Assembly: GCA_025175895.1 (NCBI GenBank)
Contig: JAKLTH010000283.1
Span: forward strand, 1,240,001-1,304,000
From: Wurfbainia villosa
Lineage: Eukaryota; Streptophyta; Magnoliopsida; Zingiberales; Zingiberaceae
DNA: 64,000 nucleotides
Reading direction: 5' to 3'
The translations under genes and the position numbers were made by a program. The notes under the pieces are model-generated. The model had not been told where the DNA came from, searched no databases, and saw nothing but the letters and a program-made list of their open reading frames with translations. Of this stretch, positions 22,180 to 33,960 are shown piece after piece (position 1 is the stretch's first letter; each line of letters starts with the position of its first letter).

Positions 22180-23591
22180 GTGAGACAGGATAAAGATCCT
22201 AGCATCCAAAGGATCAAGCAAGAGATCCAAGAAGGGAAGGATGAAGGATTCCGTGTCTCTGATAGTGGGGTATTATATTTGGGTGAACGCCTATGTATCC
22301 CCAACGACCCAGACTTAAGAAAGAAGATCCTAGAAGAAGCTCATGGGACCCCATATTCGATGCATCCTGGATCCACCAAGATGTATCAAGATATGAAAGA
22401 GAAATTCTAGTGGCTTGGTATGAAGAGGGACGTGGCTAAGTATGTTAGCACTTGCCTGACATGTCAGAGAGTGAAAGTCGAACACTAGAGACCAGGAGGA
22501 GTTCTACAACCTATCCATATTCCAGAATGGAAGTGGGAGGAACTAGCCATGGATTTCATAGTAGGATTGCCCAAAACAACCAATGACTACGATTCTATTT
22601 GGGTAGGTGTCGATAGATTGATAAAGTCTGCTCACTTCATGCCTATTAGAATATCATACTCTATGGAGCAGTTACCTAGTTATACGTCAAGGAAGTGATT
22701 AGACTGCATGAAGTACCTAAGACCATTATCTCAAATAGAGACAGTCACTTCACTTCACACTTCTGGGAGTGTGTTCAGAAAGCCCTCGGCACTAAGCTAT
22801 GATTCAGCACTGCATTTCATCCTCAGACAGATGGGCAAACAGAAAGAGTGAATCAGATTCTAGAGGATATGCTAAGAGCTTGTGCATTAGATTTTAAAGA
22901 AAGCTGGTGCAAATATTTGGGTTTGGCAGAGTTTGCCTATAATAACAGTTATCAAACCACAATTGGAATGACACCTTATGAAGCCTTGTATGGAAGGAGA
23001 TGCAGATCGCCTATCTGTTGGTATGAGGGTGGCGAGAAGAAAGAAATGGGACTCAAGACTGATTTTATAGATGACGCCACCAAAGCTATAAAGAACATAC
23101 GCCAAAGGATAGAGACTTCCCAAAGTCGACAGAAGAGTTACGCCGATGTCCGATGCAGACCCCTAGAGTTCCAAGTCGGAGATTCAGTGTTCATTAAGGT
23201 AGCTCCTATGAAAGGGGTAATGAGATTTGGAAAGAAAGGCAAGTTAAGTCCCAGATATGTAGGCCCCTACCTGATCACCAAGAGAATTGGTAAGGTAGCT
23301 TATGAGCTAGAGCTACCACAGGAAATGTCAGCTATCCATAATGTATTTCATGTTTCAATGCTTAAGAAGCACGTTCCAGACACCAACCAAGTGGTTGAGC
23401 CACAGACGGTACAGATTCAGACAGATTTAAGTTATGAAAGTCGACCTATTCAGATAATAGATCGAGTAGTCAGGAAACTAAGAAATAAAGAAATACCGTT
23501 AGTAAAAGTCTTATGGCAAAGTCAAAGGGTTGAAGAAGCAACCTGGGAACGTGAGGATGACATGAAACAAAAGTACCCCGAGCTGTTCTAA
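22180..23591 (+). pseudogene. Integrase with C-terminal chromodomain (family C)
   Basis: The HHCC finger is visible: HGTPYSMHPGSTKM, then after a stop WLGMKRDVAKYVSTCLTCQ. The core reads WKWEELAMDFIVGLP and IWVGVDRLIKSAHFMPI, then is shifted near 22,680-22,840. The frame 22848-23591 gives AEFAYNNSYQTTIGMTPYEA, SPRYVGPYLITKRIGKVAYE and VFHVSMLKKHVPD. It ends with IPLVKVLWQSQRVEEATWER, the chromodomain-like tail of Tekay elements, 36 bp before the 3' LTR. Confidence 0.94.
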
Positions 23592-23627
23592 GTTTCGAGG
23601 ACGAAACTTTTATAAGGTATAAGGGAT

Positions 23628-23701
23628 TGTAACATCCCAAATTTTAATTCCCAAATAGAAATAAGAATAGAAATAATAAAAATAGGAATAGAATAATAAA
23701 A

Positions 23702-23736
<35 letters not shown>

Positions 23737-26017
23737 GAAATAATTGATTCGTTAGCCGAGGCTCGAACCATGAACTGTTGGTTTGGGGGAATAGACTTCC
23801 CACCACTAAGTCATAAGATTACCAATGAGTATGATATAACAGAATATATCTATTGGTAGAAAAAAAAAAGAGAGATTGGTTAATTTGACTAATTATTTAA
23901 AAGGGATAGTTAGGTTAAAGAAAAACCCTAATTTATATATATTTTTATTTCTTTCTCTCTATAAGTCTCACGCCAATCTCTCTCTCTCCTCTCGTTTTAT
24001 TTCCAACGCCGACGCCGCCTCCTTCTCGTGTCCCTCAGCGTGCCCTTAGGTTTCGTCGCGCTAAGCACATGAGCTCCCACGCGGCGTCCGGTGCCTCCTT
24101 CCGGCTTGCCTGCCTTGCGCGCTCCGCCTCGGCCGCTGAGAGCGGCACCGGGGATGCGAACGGGGTTGCGGATCCGGCTTCGTTCCCTTCCTCCGCTGTG
24201 CCGACGCGCCAGGATGAAGAGAGTTCTTCACTTGGAGGGTATAGGCTTCCTCCAAAGGAAATCCGAGATATTGTTGATGCACCACCACTTCCTGTGCTGT
24301 CATTTTCACCACAAAGGGACAAGATACTATTTTTAAAACGGAGATCTCTGCCTCCTTTAGCAGAACTTGCCCATCCAGAGGAAAAACTTGCTGGTATACA
24401 AATTTATGGTGACTACAATGCCCGGAGTCGAATGTCCTTCTATACTAGGATAGGAATCCATTTGTTGACTGATGATGGCAAGCTCGGATATAAAAAAGAG
24501 GGCAAGCTCGGATCTGAAAAAGAGGTGCATGGCTTCCCTGATGGAGGGAAGATTAATATTGTTAGCTGGTCTCGGGATGGTCAACATTTGTCCTTCAACA
24601 TTCGAGTTGATGAGTAGGAGGACAACAATAGTAGCAAGCTTAGAGTTTGGATTGCAGATGTAGAATCTGGGAAGGCTAGACCCCTATTTGCATCACCTGA
24701 TATTTTCTTGAATGCAGTTTTTGACAACTTTGTCTGGGTGAATGATTCTACATTGTTGGTCTGTAAGTATTGCTCACCTGCAGTATAAGTAGTTATCGTA
24801 TATTATTGATATGTTTTTATGTGCATGTTATTTTCAGTTATGCATGGTGTTTTCGGTTACGTGATTTTACCGTTATATTATGGATAATTCAGCATCATGT
24901 TTAGATCCATGATAAGAATGTGATTCATGATCATGCATGTTGTAGATGAGTTGTAGCTTACAATCATATGCATGATATGGAGTAAGATGTAAAAAAAAAA
25001 TATTTCCTTTATAAAGAAAATTTAAAGATGCTCCCCGTTCGACTTGGGGATCAAGAGCACAACGATCTTCAGTATGCTCCCCATTTCAGTTTTGGGGGTC
25101 AAGAGCATAATGTGGTGCTCCTCATTCGTGATTTAGGGGATTAAGAGCATTTCCTTCAGTATGTATAAGAATATAAGTATAAAGGAAGTATTTTACTTTT
25201 TGACAGGGCATGTACCGGGCATCAGTTTCGCCCACGGGCCGAGGCCCTCAGTTTCAGTTACCCTAGTAGGTTCGGTGGTTGGCCACCCCGGCCTATTAGG
25301 AATGCGCGCATTGGTACTATGTCGGGCCCATATCCAGGATGATTATTATTTTGAAGTATCAGTATAAGTATAAGTATAAGTATAAGTAAAAGTTTTCAAA
25401 GTTAATCATTTCAGTTCAGATACACTGTTTATAAGTTTTAAAATACTTAAGAGCATGGTTTATACAAGAGATATATATTCAGAATTATGATTTCCAGTTG
25501 TGCTTGCATGTGTATCAATGTATCAAGGGTAAGAGAACTAGTTGCATGATTTCATACAGTGCATGTTTTTGTGAGCATAGAAAGTACTTACTAAGCGTTA
25601 TTGCTTATAGTTTGCATTTCCTTATACTGCAGATAAAGGTAAAGAAAAGCTTCAGTAAGGTGGCATGGAGGATGAAATGCTGGGTGTGTGTGGCGACGGA
25701 ACAGTGGAAGTAAAAGATCCTAAGTGCAGATGTCTAAATCAGATTTTTAGTTTCTTGTTTTCTTTTGATATTGTTGAAGTTCAACTGGATTATTTATGGT
25801 TGAGACCAAAGAATGCTAGAGTCATATTGGATTAGTTTTAATACTTGCATGTTAGGTGAAGATCTTGAAATGGTTATTGTTTAAGTGATGTAAAGGTCCT
25901 TATGATTATTTTAGTTGTTAGCATATTGCATTAGTATATTGCATGAATTAAAGATAAAGACAGTAAAGTAGTGACATCTCCCTTGGTACAGAGTGGAAAG
26001 ACAAGGGGGGTGTTACA
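23628..26017 (+). repeat. Family C 3' LTR (2390 bp)
   Basis: Same order as the 5' LTR: AAT run (23705-23735), TATA region, CGEP fragment, AT-rich part, acceptor-like atactgcag (25625-25633), end tgttaca at 26017. At the clustered differences this copy reads cagtttcagtt-like words where the 5' LTR has gattt-like words. The frames 25161-25367 and 25498-25713 are LTR sequence, not genes. Confidence 0.95.
24069..24762 (+). pseudogene. CGEP: Captured CGEP 5' coding fragment in 3' LTR
   Basis: Second copy of the fragment at 17308-18001, with the same TAG stop, the same 24-bp duplication and the same donor GTCT|GTAAGT. Over the 182-codon frame it differs at four residues (V6A, V110A, R112Q and G130R, 5' LTR to 3' LTR), all explained by single transitions. 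The shared lesions show that the fragment was already inside the LTR, and already broken, before this insertion. Confidence 0.93.
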
Positions 26018-27419
26018 CTCGTGACCGAAACCTGCATACAACATAACTATTGCTAAGCACAAAAATGCAATCCACTGACAAATCGAATATTTAATCTATT
26101 TCTTACATAACCAATTTAACCCAAAGGCTTAATATAATCTTGATCACCTTCCACCTAATATAACCGTCTTTTCGTCCAATTACTCGAATATAATTTCTCA
26201 ACTCCTATCATCATGTGTACAAACATCCAAACAAATCTTCACAACTAACTCCCCCAAAGTAGATCCATCCCACAGATCAAAATTTATTCGAAATCAACAA
26301 TATATCATCCAACCATCCAATATCAACTGAATACAACACGATCAATTGAATAACACCAAAATCGTGCTTACCAGCCCTAGGATCCCACCGACAACAAATT
26401 CTTTCCCAAAATCAAATCCCCAACTCAATTTACAGCGGCTCAAACATTGTTCACAGCCGACCTTGCACGACTACCTCCAACCCTAACCGCATGACGCCCC
26501 CAATTAGACCCTCACCGTCCTCTCAGCCGGCAACCCCCCTTGCTGCCCTAAATCATCGCCCATGTCTCACCACCCAACACCAACGCCCACCCTTGACCAC
26601 CACAACCCATACAATCACTGAACCGAAAGGAAACCAGAGGAAAAACTAGGTATTTACCGGAAGCTCCACCCTCACCGACGACACAGAGGGCTCGCGTCAG
26701 CGGTCCTATAGCTGCAGACGCGAGGAAGAAGAAGCTCGCGGCGGCGACCCTGTGGTTGCATATGCGTCGCGATGGGTCTGTGCTCGTGGGCGACCAGCGT
26801 GCAGAGACGGCGGCGGAAGCAACGGGCAAAGACGTGCGCCGACACTGGCGGAGGGACGACCGATCGCAAGACCCAGGCGGCTGCAGATAAAAGGGTTGCG
26901 TCGAGGAGGTCGACGGTGATCCTGTGGCCATGGAGGCCGACGCGTGTCGCCTGTGGCAGAGGAGGCCGACGCACGCAGCTTTGGACGGCGAGGAAGAGAA
27001 GCCGGCAGAGATGCGGGCGCGGAGGGAGGAAGAAACAGTGGCTTCGGGCGCTAGGAAGAGAAGTCGCTCGGGAAAAAGGCGCTGCGACGAGGAGGTTTCG
27101 CGAAGAAAACTGCCGCGAGAGGAAAAAGAATTGCGAAGAGAAAGTCGCGAGGGAGAAAACCGGCGCACGGGGAAAACTGGGATTGACCCCTAATCATCCG
27201 ACTACCCCTTTATAAATAAAATAAAAACCTAGGTTTTATTTTTATTAATCCCTTAGTAAATTAATTATCCTCGTAATTATCTCGTACGGGCTCCGTTTAA
27301 ATCCAGAAAAATTCCGAAAAAATTCCTAAAATTCTCGAAAATTCTCGAAAAATTTCCAGGATAAATTTCTTAATTCTTTGGCTATTTTATTTTAGTATTT
27401 TAAATTTCAGTATTTAACA

Positions 27420-28134
27420 TAACTCATATCCTATCATCTCACATGTATCTAGGGTGAATAAATACACATACATGTCAATGTAATATAAGATGTGAGTTTT
27501 GTTCTCTTAATCTAGGGTTTCATGCACTTTTCTAAGGCAACTGTACTTGATTCTCTTATAAATGAGACTCCAAGTCATGTCATTGTCCTTAAATCAATTT
27601 CAATCAAAATTTTCTTAAATGCATGAATGATTATGACATTAGAGATAATATAAATAAACACATGTTCATAATCATGATGTCATGGCATAAGATATAATCT
27701 AAAAATACATGACATTTATCCTTAATCCTAAATATGATCATGACATATAAATGATGAAAATAAACATGATGTCATGTCATGACATATGACAAATCAAAGC
27801 ATGACAAATAAGATATAAAGGTATATAATATCTAAATTTTAATATTAATTACCATTTATTGGGATTAAGTTCATTTTGTCATAAAACCTAATTATCTCCC
27901 AAGTGTGCCAAAAATCCAAAAAGAGACACTATGACTCTAAACCCTAAGTTGTGCCAATTTGATCAATTTATCAAACTTCTCAAATAATATTGACACATTC
28001 TAAAATCCTTTAGGATTTAAAATCAAAATCTATTTCCAAGGTATTCATAACCTTGAAAATAATCCTAAAGTGTCACCTTTGCCATGGTTGAGTTAACTAC
28101 CCATTCAATCAAGGTTGGCACACCCTAAACCCAT
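27420..28134 (-). other. Copia-adjacent AT-rich sequence without recognisable gene
   Basis: Between the outer edge of the family A LTR and the Copia gag stop. It contains repeated catgaca and tcatgtcat words near 27,650-27,800. It may be untranslated or decayed sequence downstream of the Copia gag; no protease, integrase or RT motif is visible. Confidence 0.5.
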
Positions 28135-29823
28135 CTAGCGTGAATCAATCACGCTCTTAGGAACCCAAAACCTATTTGAGCTCCTAGGGTTAATTAGGTA
28201 TTCCTTAGGGATAACTTCCCTAGATACCTTCCTAATGACCCTTCTAGGCTTATTAGCCTTGGTCATTTGGGTCTTGCCATGGTTAACCTTAGGGATTGCC
28301 TCCCTAGTATCCTTCTTAGTGGCCACCCTAGGTTTCTTTGAAACCCTAGCCACTAGGCATCTACCTTGGTCAATATTAGGGATGACTTCCCTATTAGGTT
28401 TGTGACCCAAACCATTCTTGCCCTTGGTTGACTTTTGTTTCTTGGGTCCTAGATGTTGACTTTGAGATTTTGACCCTTGACTTTGACCATTAGACTCTTG
28501 AAATTGATTTTGCATCTTATTGAGGGTCTTTTCTACTTTCTCAAGCCTTGATCTCAAGGCTTGGTTCTCTAATTCTAATTGTCCAATTTTAGAATTTTGA
28601 TTTGGTTTTTGGGCATGAGACTTCCTAGGCATATGCCTAGTCCATTTAGGATTGAGACCTAGATGCTCTTGTACCTTTCTAATGATCTCCCTAGGTAGAA
28701 TTTGTCTAGAATTGTTTGACCTAGGGTTGTCCTTAGGTAAAATATTTCTATGGATATTAGTCCCAAATTTCTCCTTCTTCCTAAGGTTGACTTTCTTAGC
28801 TCCTAAGCAATATTCTCTATTTCTAGCATGCCCTTTTTGATAAATAGCAAGATTGCTAAAATTATTTCTAGCATGCTTTTTGACATTATTTGAATAAGGA
28901 GCTTTATTTAAAAATACCTTAGGGTTCGCTTTGGAAGCTCCCCCTACTTGTGGTGCTCTCTTTTTCTCCCTCTTTGGGCATTGACTCCGGTAATGCCCTT
29001 TTGAATTGCACTTGAAGCATATAACATGCTCCTTGCTCTTTTGACTTTGGGCACCGACATCTTTGACCTTTGTGTTGACTTTTGGTGCTGGAGGAGTTTT
29101 CCTAATCCTTTTCGGACATTTACTTTTGTATTGCCCGGTTTCCCTACACTCAAAACATATTATATGCATTTTATTATTAACATATATGTTTGAGTTACCT
29201 AGGGTGGTTGTGGTGGTCGGAGTGGATTCTTGAGCTTGCTCTTCCTCTCTACCGGATGTAGATGGTTCTTCTTGTTGCTCCGGTATTGAGGATGCCCTAG
29301 TCTCCTCCCCCTCAATCCTAGAGGTGGAGGTCTCCTCTTCTTCCACCGATTCGGAGGTTGATTCCCTATCAACTTTCGAATCCTCAAGCTCTTTGGATGA
29401 CGATGTACTTGCTTCCTTTTGAGTTTGAGAGGGTGAGCACTCCTCTTCTTCTTCTTCTTCTTGGACTGATGATGAGTTTTCATGAAGTTTTGCCACTTGG
29501 CTCCATAACTCCTTAGCATCCATATAATCCCCTAACATACATACAATATCGTTAGGGATCAAATCAAAAATAAATTTTACTACCTTCATGTTTTTCTCGA
29601 AGGCTTGGATTTGATCTTCACTCCATTTCTTCTTCTTGAGGAAACCACCCTTTGGTCCTTTTAGATATACAAATTCATCCATCAAAATTGACCACTCCTC
29701 AAAATCTCTCATCATAATAAAATCTTCAATTCTTCTCTTCCAAGAATTGAAGCATTCTCATCCGTATAGGGTATAGGGCACCGGTGTGTTGATGTCCCAA
29801 CCTAGTCGTTCTTCCAACTCCAT
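28135..29823 (-). pseudogene. Copia gag with two zinc knuckles
   Basis: The natural ATG is at 29823 (MELEERLGWDINTPVPYTLY). An in-frame TGA at 29760-29758 (codon 22, likely from TGG) breaks it, and the remaining frame from the Met at 29715 runs 526 codons. Visible parts: a capsid-like start, an acidic Ser/Glu-rich linker (about 80-170), knuckle 1 CFECRETGQYKSKC (187-200, His replaced by Gln), knuckle 2 CFKCNSKGHYRSQC (233-246, intact), a basic stretch and a coiled coil (QLELENQALRSRLEKVEKTL). It ends near FWVPKSVIDSR, close to where the protease should begin. Confidence 0.85.
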
Positions 29824-29873
29824 CTTCACCCTCTAGCATGCTCCCTTAGTTGTTAAACTTCAAGAATGATCTC

Positions 29874-29885
29874 GCTCTGATACCA
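29874..29885 (-). other. Primer binding site of the Copia element
   Basis: Reverse complement TGGTATCAGAGC, two bases beyond the LTR end, complementary to initiator Met tRNA. Confidence 0.92.
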
Positions 29886-29887
29886 CT

Positions 29888-31323
29888 TGTTGGGGATCGA
29901 TTGGAAGCTAGAGGGGGGGTGAATAGCGTCGTGCTATACGTCGATGGAATTCGTTCGTGATTGAGTCTACAAATTTTGTTAGCGCAGTGGAATAATGATA
30001 ATAAAAGCAATAACGAAATATACATAATCAAACACATCAATACACAAATATTTAACGTGGTTCAGAACCAAACGATTCCTACTCTACGGATCGAGCTCAA
30101 AAGAGCTCTAGTGATGCACACACACTCACTAATCAAAACTAACTCCTTCTCGACACAAGTCAGAGTTGGAGAAACCTCTTACAATTGTTTACAACAATAA
30201 ACAAATAGATACAATCAAATATGATAATGAAATACAATGCAAGTAAAGGAAAAACACTTTACAAGAGCTTTTGATTGCTTGATCTTTGATTGCCTTGAAC
30301 TAGCTTTGAAGGACTGAAAAGCACCAACTCTCCCCTTCAATTTCGCCCAAGAAAATCACTGCCAAAACCCTCCATCCGAGCTGCCTTTATATCCTGCGTC
30401 GGGCTAGATTTCCACCTGGCAGTCGACTGCCAACACTGTAGCTGTAAGACAACCGCTCAATCCACGCTGGAAAAGTTCCAATGGGACTCTCACCATTCGA
30501 CTGCCAACATTGGCGGTGGCCGATCGCTACCCCGTAGTCGATCGTCTAATCTACCACGGAGCAATTTCATCCCTAAATGGCAGTCGAGCTCTAGTCGACT
30601 CACGGCAGTCGAACCGGCCATAATGTCAGTCGATTGCCAACCTCAAAGATGAGGTTTTAACTCAAATATGGTGTTCTCATACTTGCTAGACCACCCTTAG
30701 CCTAGAACTAAGCCTTCTAGCCACCTCCATCAGCCTCACGTCTATCGGATCCCTCCAAGTCATCCATGACTTGTTCATCCATACATTAGCCTTCAGGTGC
30801 TTCCGTTGGCCATGTCATGCTAAGTCGGTCTATACCGCCAAGGCACATTGGACTTACGCTGCCAAGACTCCGCTTGGACTTTACGCCGCCAACCATTAGA
30901 CTTATGCTGCCAAGATTCCACCCTTGGACTTTACGCTGCCAATATTTCCCTTGGACTTCTCAAATGCCAAAACTCAAGCTTGGACTTTCCCTTGCCAATA
31001 CATGTTGGACTTTCCATGCCAAGACCCATGCTTGGACTCTTCCTTGCCAAGTGTCCCCCTTGACTTTCCCAATGCCAAGTGTCCTACTTGGACTTTACAT
31101 GACAAGTACCCATGACTTGGACTTTACCATAATCACATGGTCAACCCTAGTCAACCATTAAAATCTCCCTCGAGTCAAACTCGAGTCCGGTTAATCATAA
31201 CCGACATTAATGTCAAACATCAATGTCAACTGACTTTGTCAAACATACTATGTCAAACATCAAAACATCACTCTAGTCAAACTCGAGTCTGGTCAATCGT
31301 GACCTAGAACGATTGCACCAACA
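29888..31323 (-). repeat. Copia 5' LTR (1436 bp)
   Basis: In the minus sense it starts TGTTGGTGCAATCG (31323) and ends ATCCCCAACA (29888). Stretch 30,810-31,130 contains short imperfect repeats of the type cttggactt-gccaag, which explains the repetitive plus-strand frames around 30817-31161; these are not genes. No second LTR is in the window. Confidence 0.88.
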
Positions 31324-31640
31324 TTCGTAACCACTTAGAGGATATCCCATTTCGGGCAAAGCCAGTGCCTGCCATAATGATACATTGTGATAATCAATCG
31401 ACAATTAGAAGGGCACAAAATAGCATGTACAATGGTAAGTCGCGATATATTCGTCGACGATATAACACCATTAGATAGTTGATCTCAAATGGAGTTATCT
31501 CTGTTGATTATTCAAATTAAAAGATAACTTGGTGGATCCATTAACAAAAGGTTTAAGTAGAGATCAAATATACTACACATCAAGAGGAATGAGATTAAAA
31601 TCTGCAAATAAGAACATTCATAGTGTTAACCCAATTTTGT
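31324..31640 (+). pseudogene. Copia RNase H C-terminal remnant
   Basis: Reads PVPAIMIHCDNQSTIRRAQN, MYNGKSRYIRRRYN and ISNGVISVDY, then, after small shifts, MVDPLTKGLSRDQI. These are the last motifs of Copia RNase H (HCDNQAAI and ADPLTKGLSR). It lies against the end of the minus-strand Copia LTR, so that element probably inserted into this older one. Confidence 0.85.
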
Positions 31641-33960
31641 TGACTGGAGATCCCAAGATCTTAGTTCAATGGGTGGAGCCATTTTATAGGATATTTTATT
31701 GTGACCTAATTGTTTACACCAATTACACTTATTTTTAAACTTCCCCGTGTACTTGGATTCGATCCTCACCTTCTTCCTTCTTCTTTCTTCCAGGTTGCAC
31801 AAGGCTACGAGGCGGTAAAACAATATAATCATCTTCAACCGTTGGCCAATATTATTTGCTTCTACAAGGATAAATTTGATCCATGTAAGTACTTTTCCAA
31901 GTTTTAAATAAGAAATAATGCTCAGAATACTGATATGGGTCCATGTTCTTATAAGAGCACACCACAATAGCATGTGAGCAAGGAAACCTTGAAATTTGAA
32001 ATTCACCGTAATCACATTTACGACTTTCCATATCAACTATATAGGAGGACCCTAAACTTTGTATCCATTTCTGTTCTGTTATGTGGAAATACTACATAGG
32101 ATCCAGTTCTTTGTCTCCTAATGTCAATTTCCTTCATACCAAATGGCGTCAATACTCTTGTAAAATTAGACACTTTTTCCCTACGATTATAAAACCATTG
32201 TGCAACCTTCCTCCATATATTCTTTATTAGTTCTGTAATTGGGAGTTCTGAGTGTCCTTGAATAATACATTCAGACTTTCAGAATAATTCGTTGTTAGCA
32301 TTGAGTACCTTCTACCAGGGAAATGTGCACTGACCCATTTGTCAGGTTCTATATTTTGCAGCCATCTATAAGCATCTGCATGTCTCTCTGACATAGTATG
32401 CATTATTTGATCATATTGTATAATTCTATTTGCTCTAACTATTGCTCAAAATAATCCTAGTGCAAGTCTGTTACGTGTATCTATAATCATATTACAAGAC
32501 ATGTGATAGTAACAAAATCCATCGTGAGTAGTAGGATATACTTTACTCATTGCAGATAATATTCTACGATGTCTATTAGATATAAACATCATACTTGATG
32601 GATCAACTACAAGAAATATCTTTAGATGATTTAAAAATCACTCCCAAGCTAGGCCACACTCTACCTTAGCAATTGCAATTGGAAGTAGATTCCCATTGCC
32701 ATCTACTGATGTGGTCATCAATAAAATACCAGGATACTTGCCTCTTAAGTGTGTTGCATCAATTTTAATTAGTTTTCGAATATATATTCTAAAAACTCTT
32801 ACACATGCGCCAAATGCCCAAAAACATCATTGAAAATTATGAAAACCAATTGATTTCAATGCAACATATGTTTCTGAGTCTCTATATTTTAGCTCCTAAA
32901 AAATCTAGGAAGATCACCATAATCCTTATCAAAATCACCTACCATCTTTTTTAGAGCTTTTTGATGTGCATAGTAGGTCTTTCTATATGATATGTGCACT
33001 CCATATCATGATTGCATCTCTCTCTGTATGTTTATAGGTTTATACTGATCCAATGATACAAAATAACTTTCAATCTAAGAAGCTATAAAAGAAGATGTGC
33101 ATGTAGGATGATCAGTTATACTCAAGGAAAGACCACATTAGTGATGCTGTAAATATTTTGTAATCGTGAACTCAATATCTCTCCTTGCAATTATTGTTCA
33201 TGTGTAATTTTCTCTCTGACAAATTTCTTTAACTCTAGTTTTCCTTGTGACCTTAATTTTGTATATGAATCATTTTTTCATAGCATACTCAGCAAGTGCG
33301 ACTTTAAAATGTTGTTACGTTGTGTAAACCTACAATAAATATTTATGCTAGCATATTATAGTTGAATTAAATTAATATTGAGAAAGTTAAAAATACATTA
33401 CCTGAGTAACAAAAAACTTCACTATTGTCAACTGGTTCAAGCATTTGCAATAGAACAAGTGAGTTCATTACATATGGATCTTCAGCTATTGGAAATTCCT
33501 CTTCAAGATCGCTATATTCGTTAGTATTCACTGGCTTACTTAACGAATAATGCGTATCATTTGCTAAGTAATCATTCTAAGATACACCCCTTTGAATTTC
33601 AACTTCCATTCTAGTGTCATTAAATTCTTATTCAACCCATGTATCCTCCAATAAATCTTCCAAACTTGTACTAATATGACTTGAATCTTCCTCAAGACTA
33701 AGCGCTTATTCATTCAAATTGAATCTGTGATTGGTGGTCTCTCCAGTATTCACCACACCACTAGAGGAAATTAAAGATAGCATATTGGTAGCACTCATAT
33801 TTATATTTAGATTATCAGATAAGTGTCAGTACTCTATTTCCGAATCAATAGATTTCATCATAATCGATAGCATACCATTACAAATTTCATCATCTTTATA
33901 TTGATACATTCAGAAATTAATAATATCGTGAAATTTTTTTTGTTAAGCTTGTAAATATTT
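31640..33960 (-). pseudogene. MULE (Mutator-like) transposase remnant
   Basis: On the minus strand, through many stops and shifts, I read DLLEDTWVE, VALAEYAMKK, then after a possible intron YKIKVTRKTRVKEICQRE and MQSWYGVHISYRKTYYAHQK. The DDE domain follows as IDATHLRGKYPGILLMTTSV and PTTHDGFCYYHMSCN, then PDKWVSAHFPGRRYSMLTTN. A SWIM-like ISRFPCSHAIVVCSYK and a knuckle CNWCKQLGHNKISY (last Cys lost) end it. This order (N-terminal domain, DDE with DATH, SWIM, knuckle) is that of plant MuDR-type transposases. Terminal inverted repeats were not found. Confidence 0.85.

Larger units (their letters stand above)
16853..26017 (+). mobile_element. Family C Tekay-type chromovirus, complete, carrying a CGEP gene fragment in each LTR
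   Basis: Two LTRs (16853-19222 and 23628-26017) start tgtaacatccc and end ggtgttaca. The 5-bp duplication CTCGT stands at 16848-16852 and 26018-26022. PBS TGGTATCAGAGCGGG lies at 19226-19240. The internal region (about 4.4 kb) encodes gag, protease, RT, RNase H and integrase with chromodomain, all broken by stops or shifts. It sits inside a family A LTR: the uninterrupted site ctgcctcgtgaccgaaacc is preserved at 47111-47129 in the solo LTR. Insertion is therefore younger than the host element. Confidence 0.96.
11650..27419 (-). mobile_element. Family A chromovirus, 3'-truncated, 5' LTR split by family C element
   Basis: Minus-strand element: 5' LTR at 27419-15415 (interrupted by the insertion at 16853-26017), PBS at 15407-15396, then gag and pol remnants running down to about 11,650, where the element is cut off within pol near the integrase. 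Stretch 11,810-12,720 is the reverse complement of the internal region at 1-900, and the LTR matches 2147-4626 and 45664-48583. It has lost its integrase and 3' LTR. Confidence 0.85.
15415..27419 (-). repeat. Family A 5' LTR, interrupted (about 2.84 kb without insert)
   Basis: In the minus sense it runs from tgttaaatact (27419) to ggcgtgaca (15415), with the family C element at 16853-26017 in the middle. A TATA-like TTTATAAAGGGG lies near 27,210, followed by a GC-rich block (about 27,190-26,550) with a candidate splice donor CCG|GTAAAT (GT at 26657-26656). An acceptor-like tctatttcag sits near 15,840. Frames in the GC-rich block on both strands (such as 26548-27168 and 26772-27215) are compositional and not conserved in the other copies. 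Confidence 0.9.
27420..31323 (-). mobile_element. Ty1/Copia element, 5' part (LTR, PBS, gag); pol missing
   Basis: On the minus strand: 5' LTR 31323-29888, PBS 29885-29874, gag 29823-28135, then no pol before the boundary at 27420 with the family A LTR. Either insertion of the family A element removed or displaced the rest, or this was a gag-only non-autonomous element. LTR start tgttggtgcaatcg and end ccccaaca resemble SIRE/Tork-type elements; the lineage call is tentative. Confidence 0.8.

Noticed and set aside
26548..27215. Overlapping GC-rich frames on both strands (206, 147, 100 and 89 codons)
   Set aside because: They lie in the GC-rich block of a family A LTR, are not conserved in the other LTR copies, and have Arg/Ala/Pro composition expected from base content.
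30817..31161. Repetitive plus-strand frames (LDFTLP and WTLPCQ-like units)
   Set aside because: Produced by short cttggactt/gccaag repeats within a Copia LTR, read in the antisense direction.
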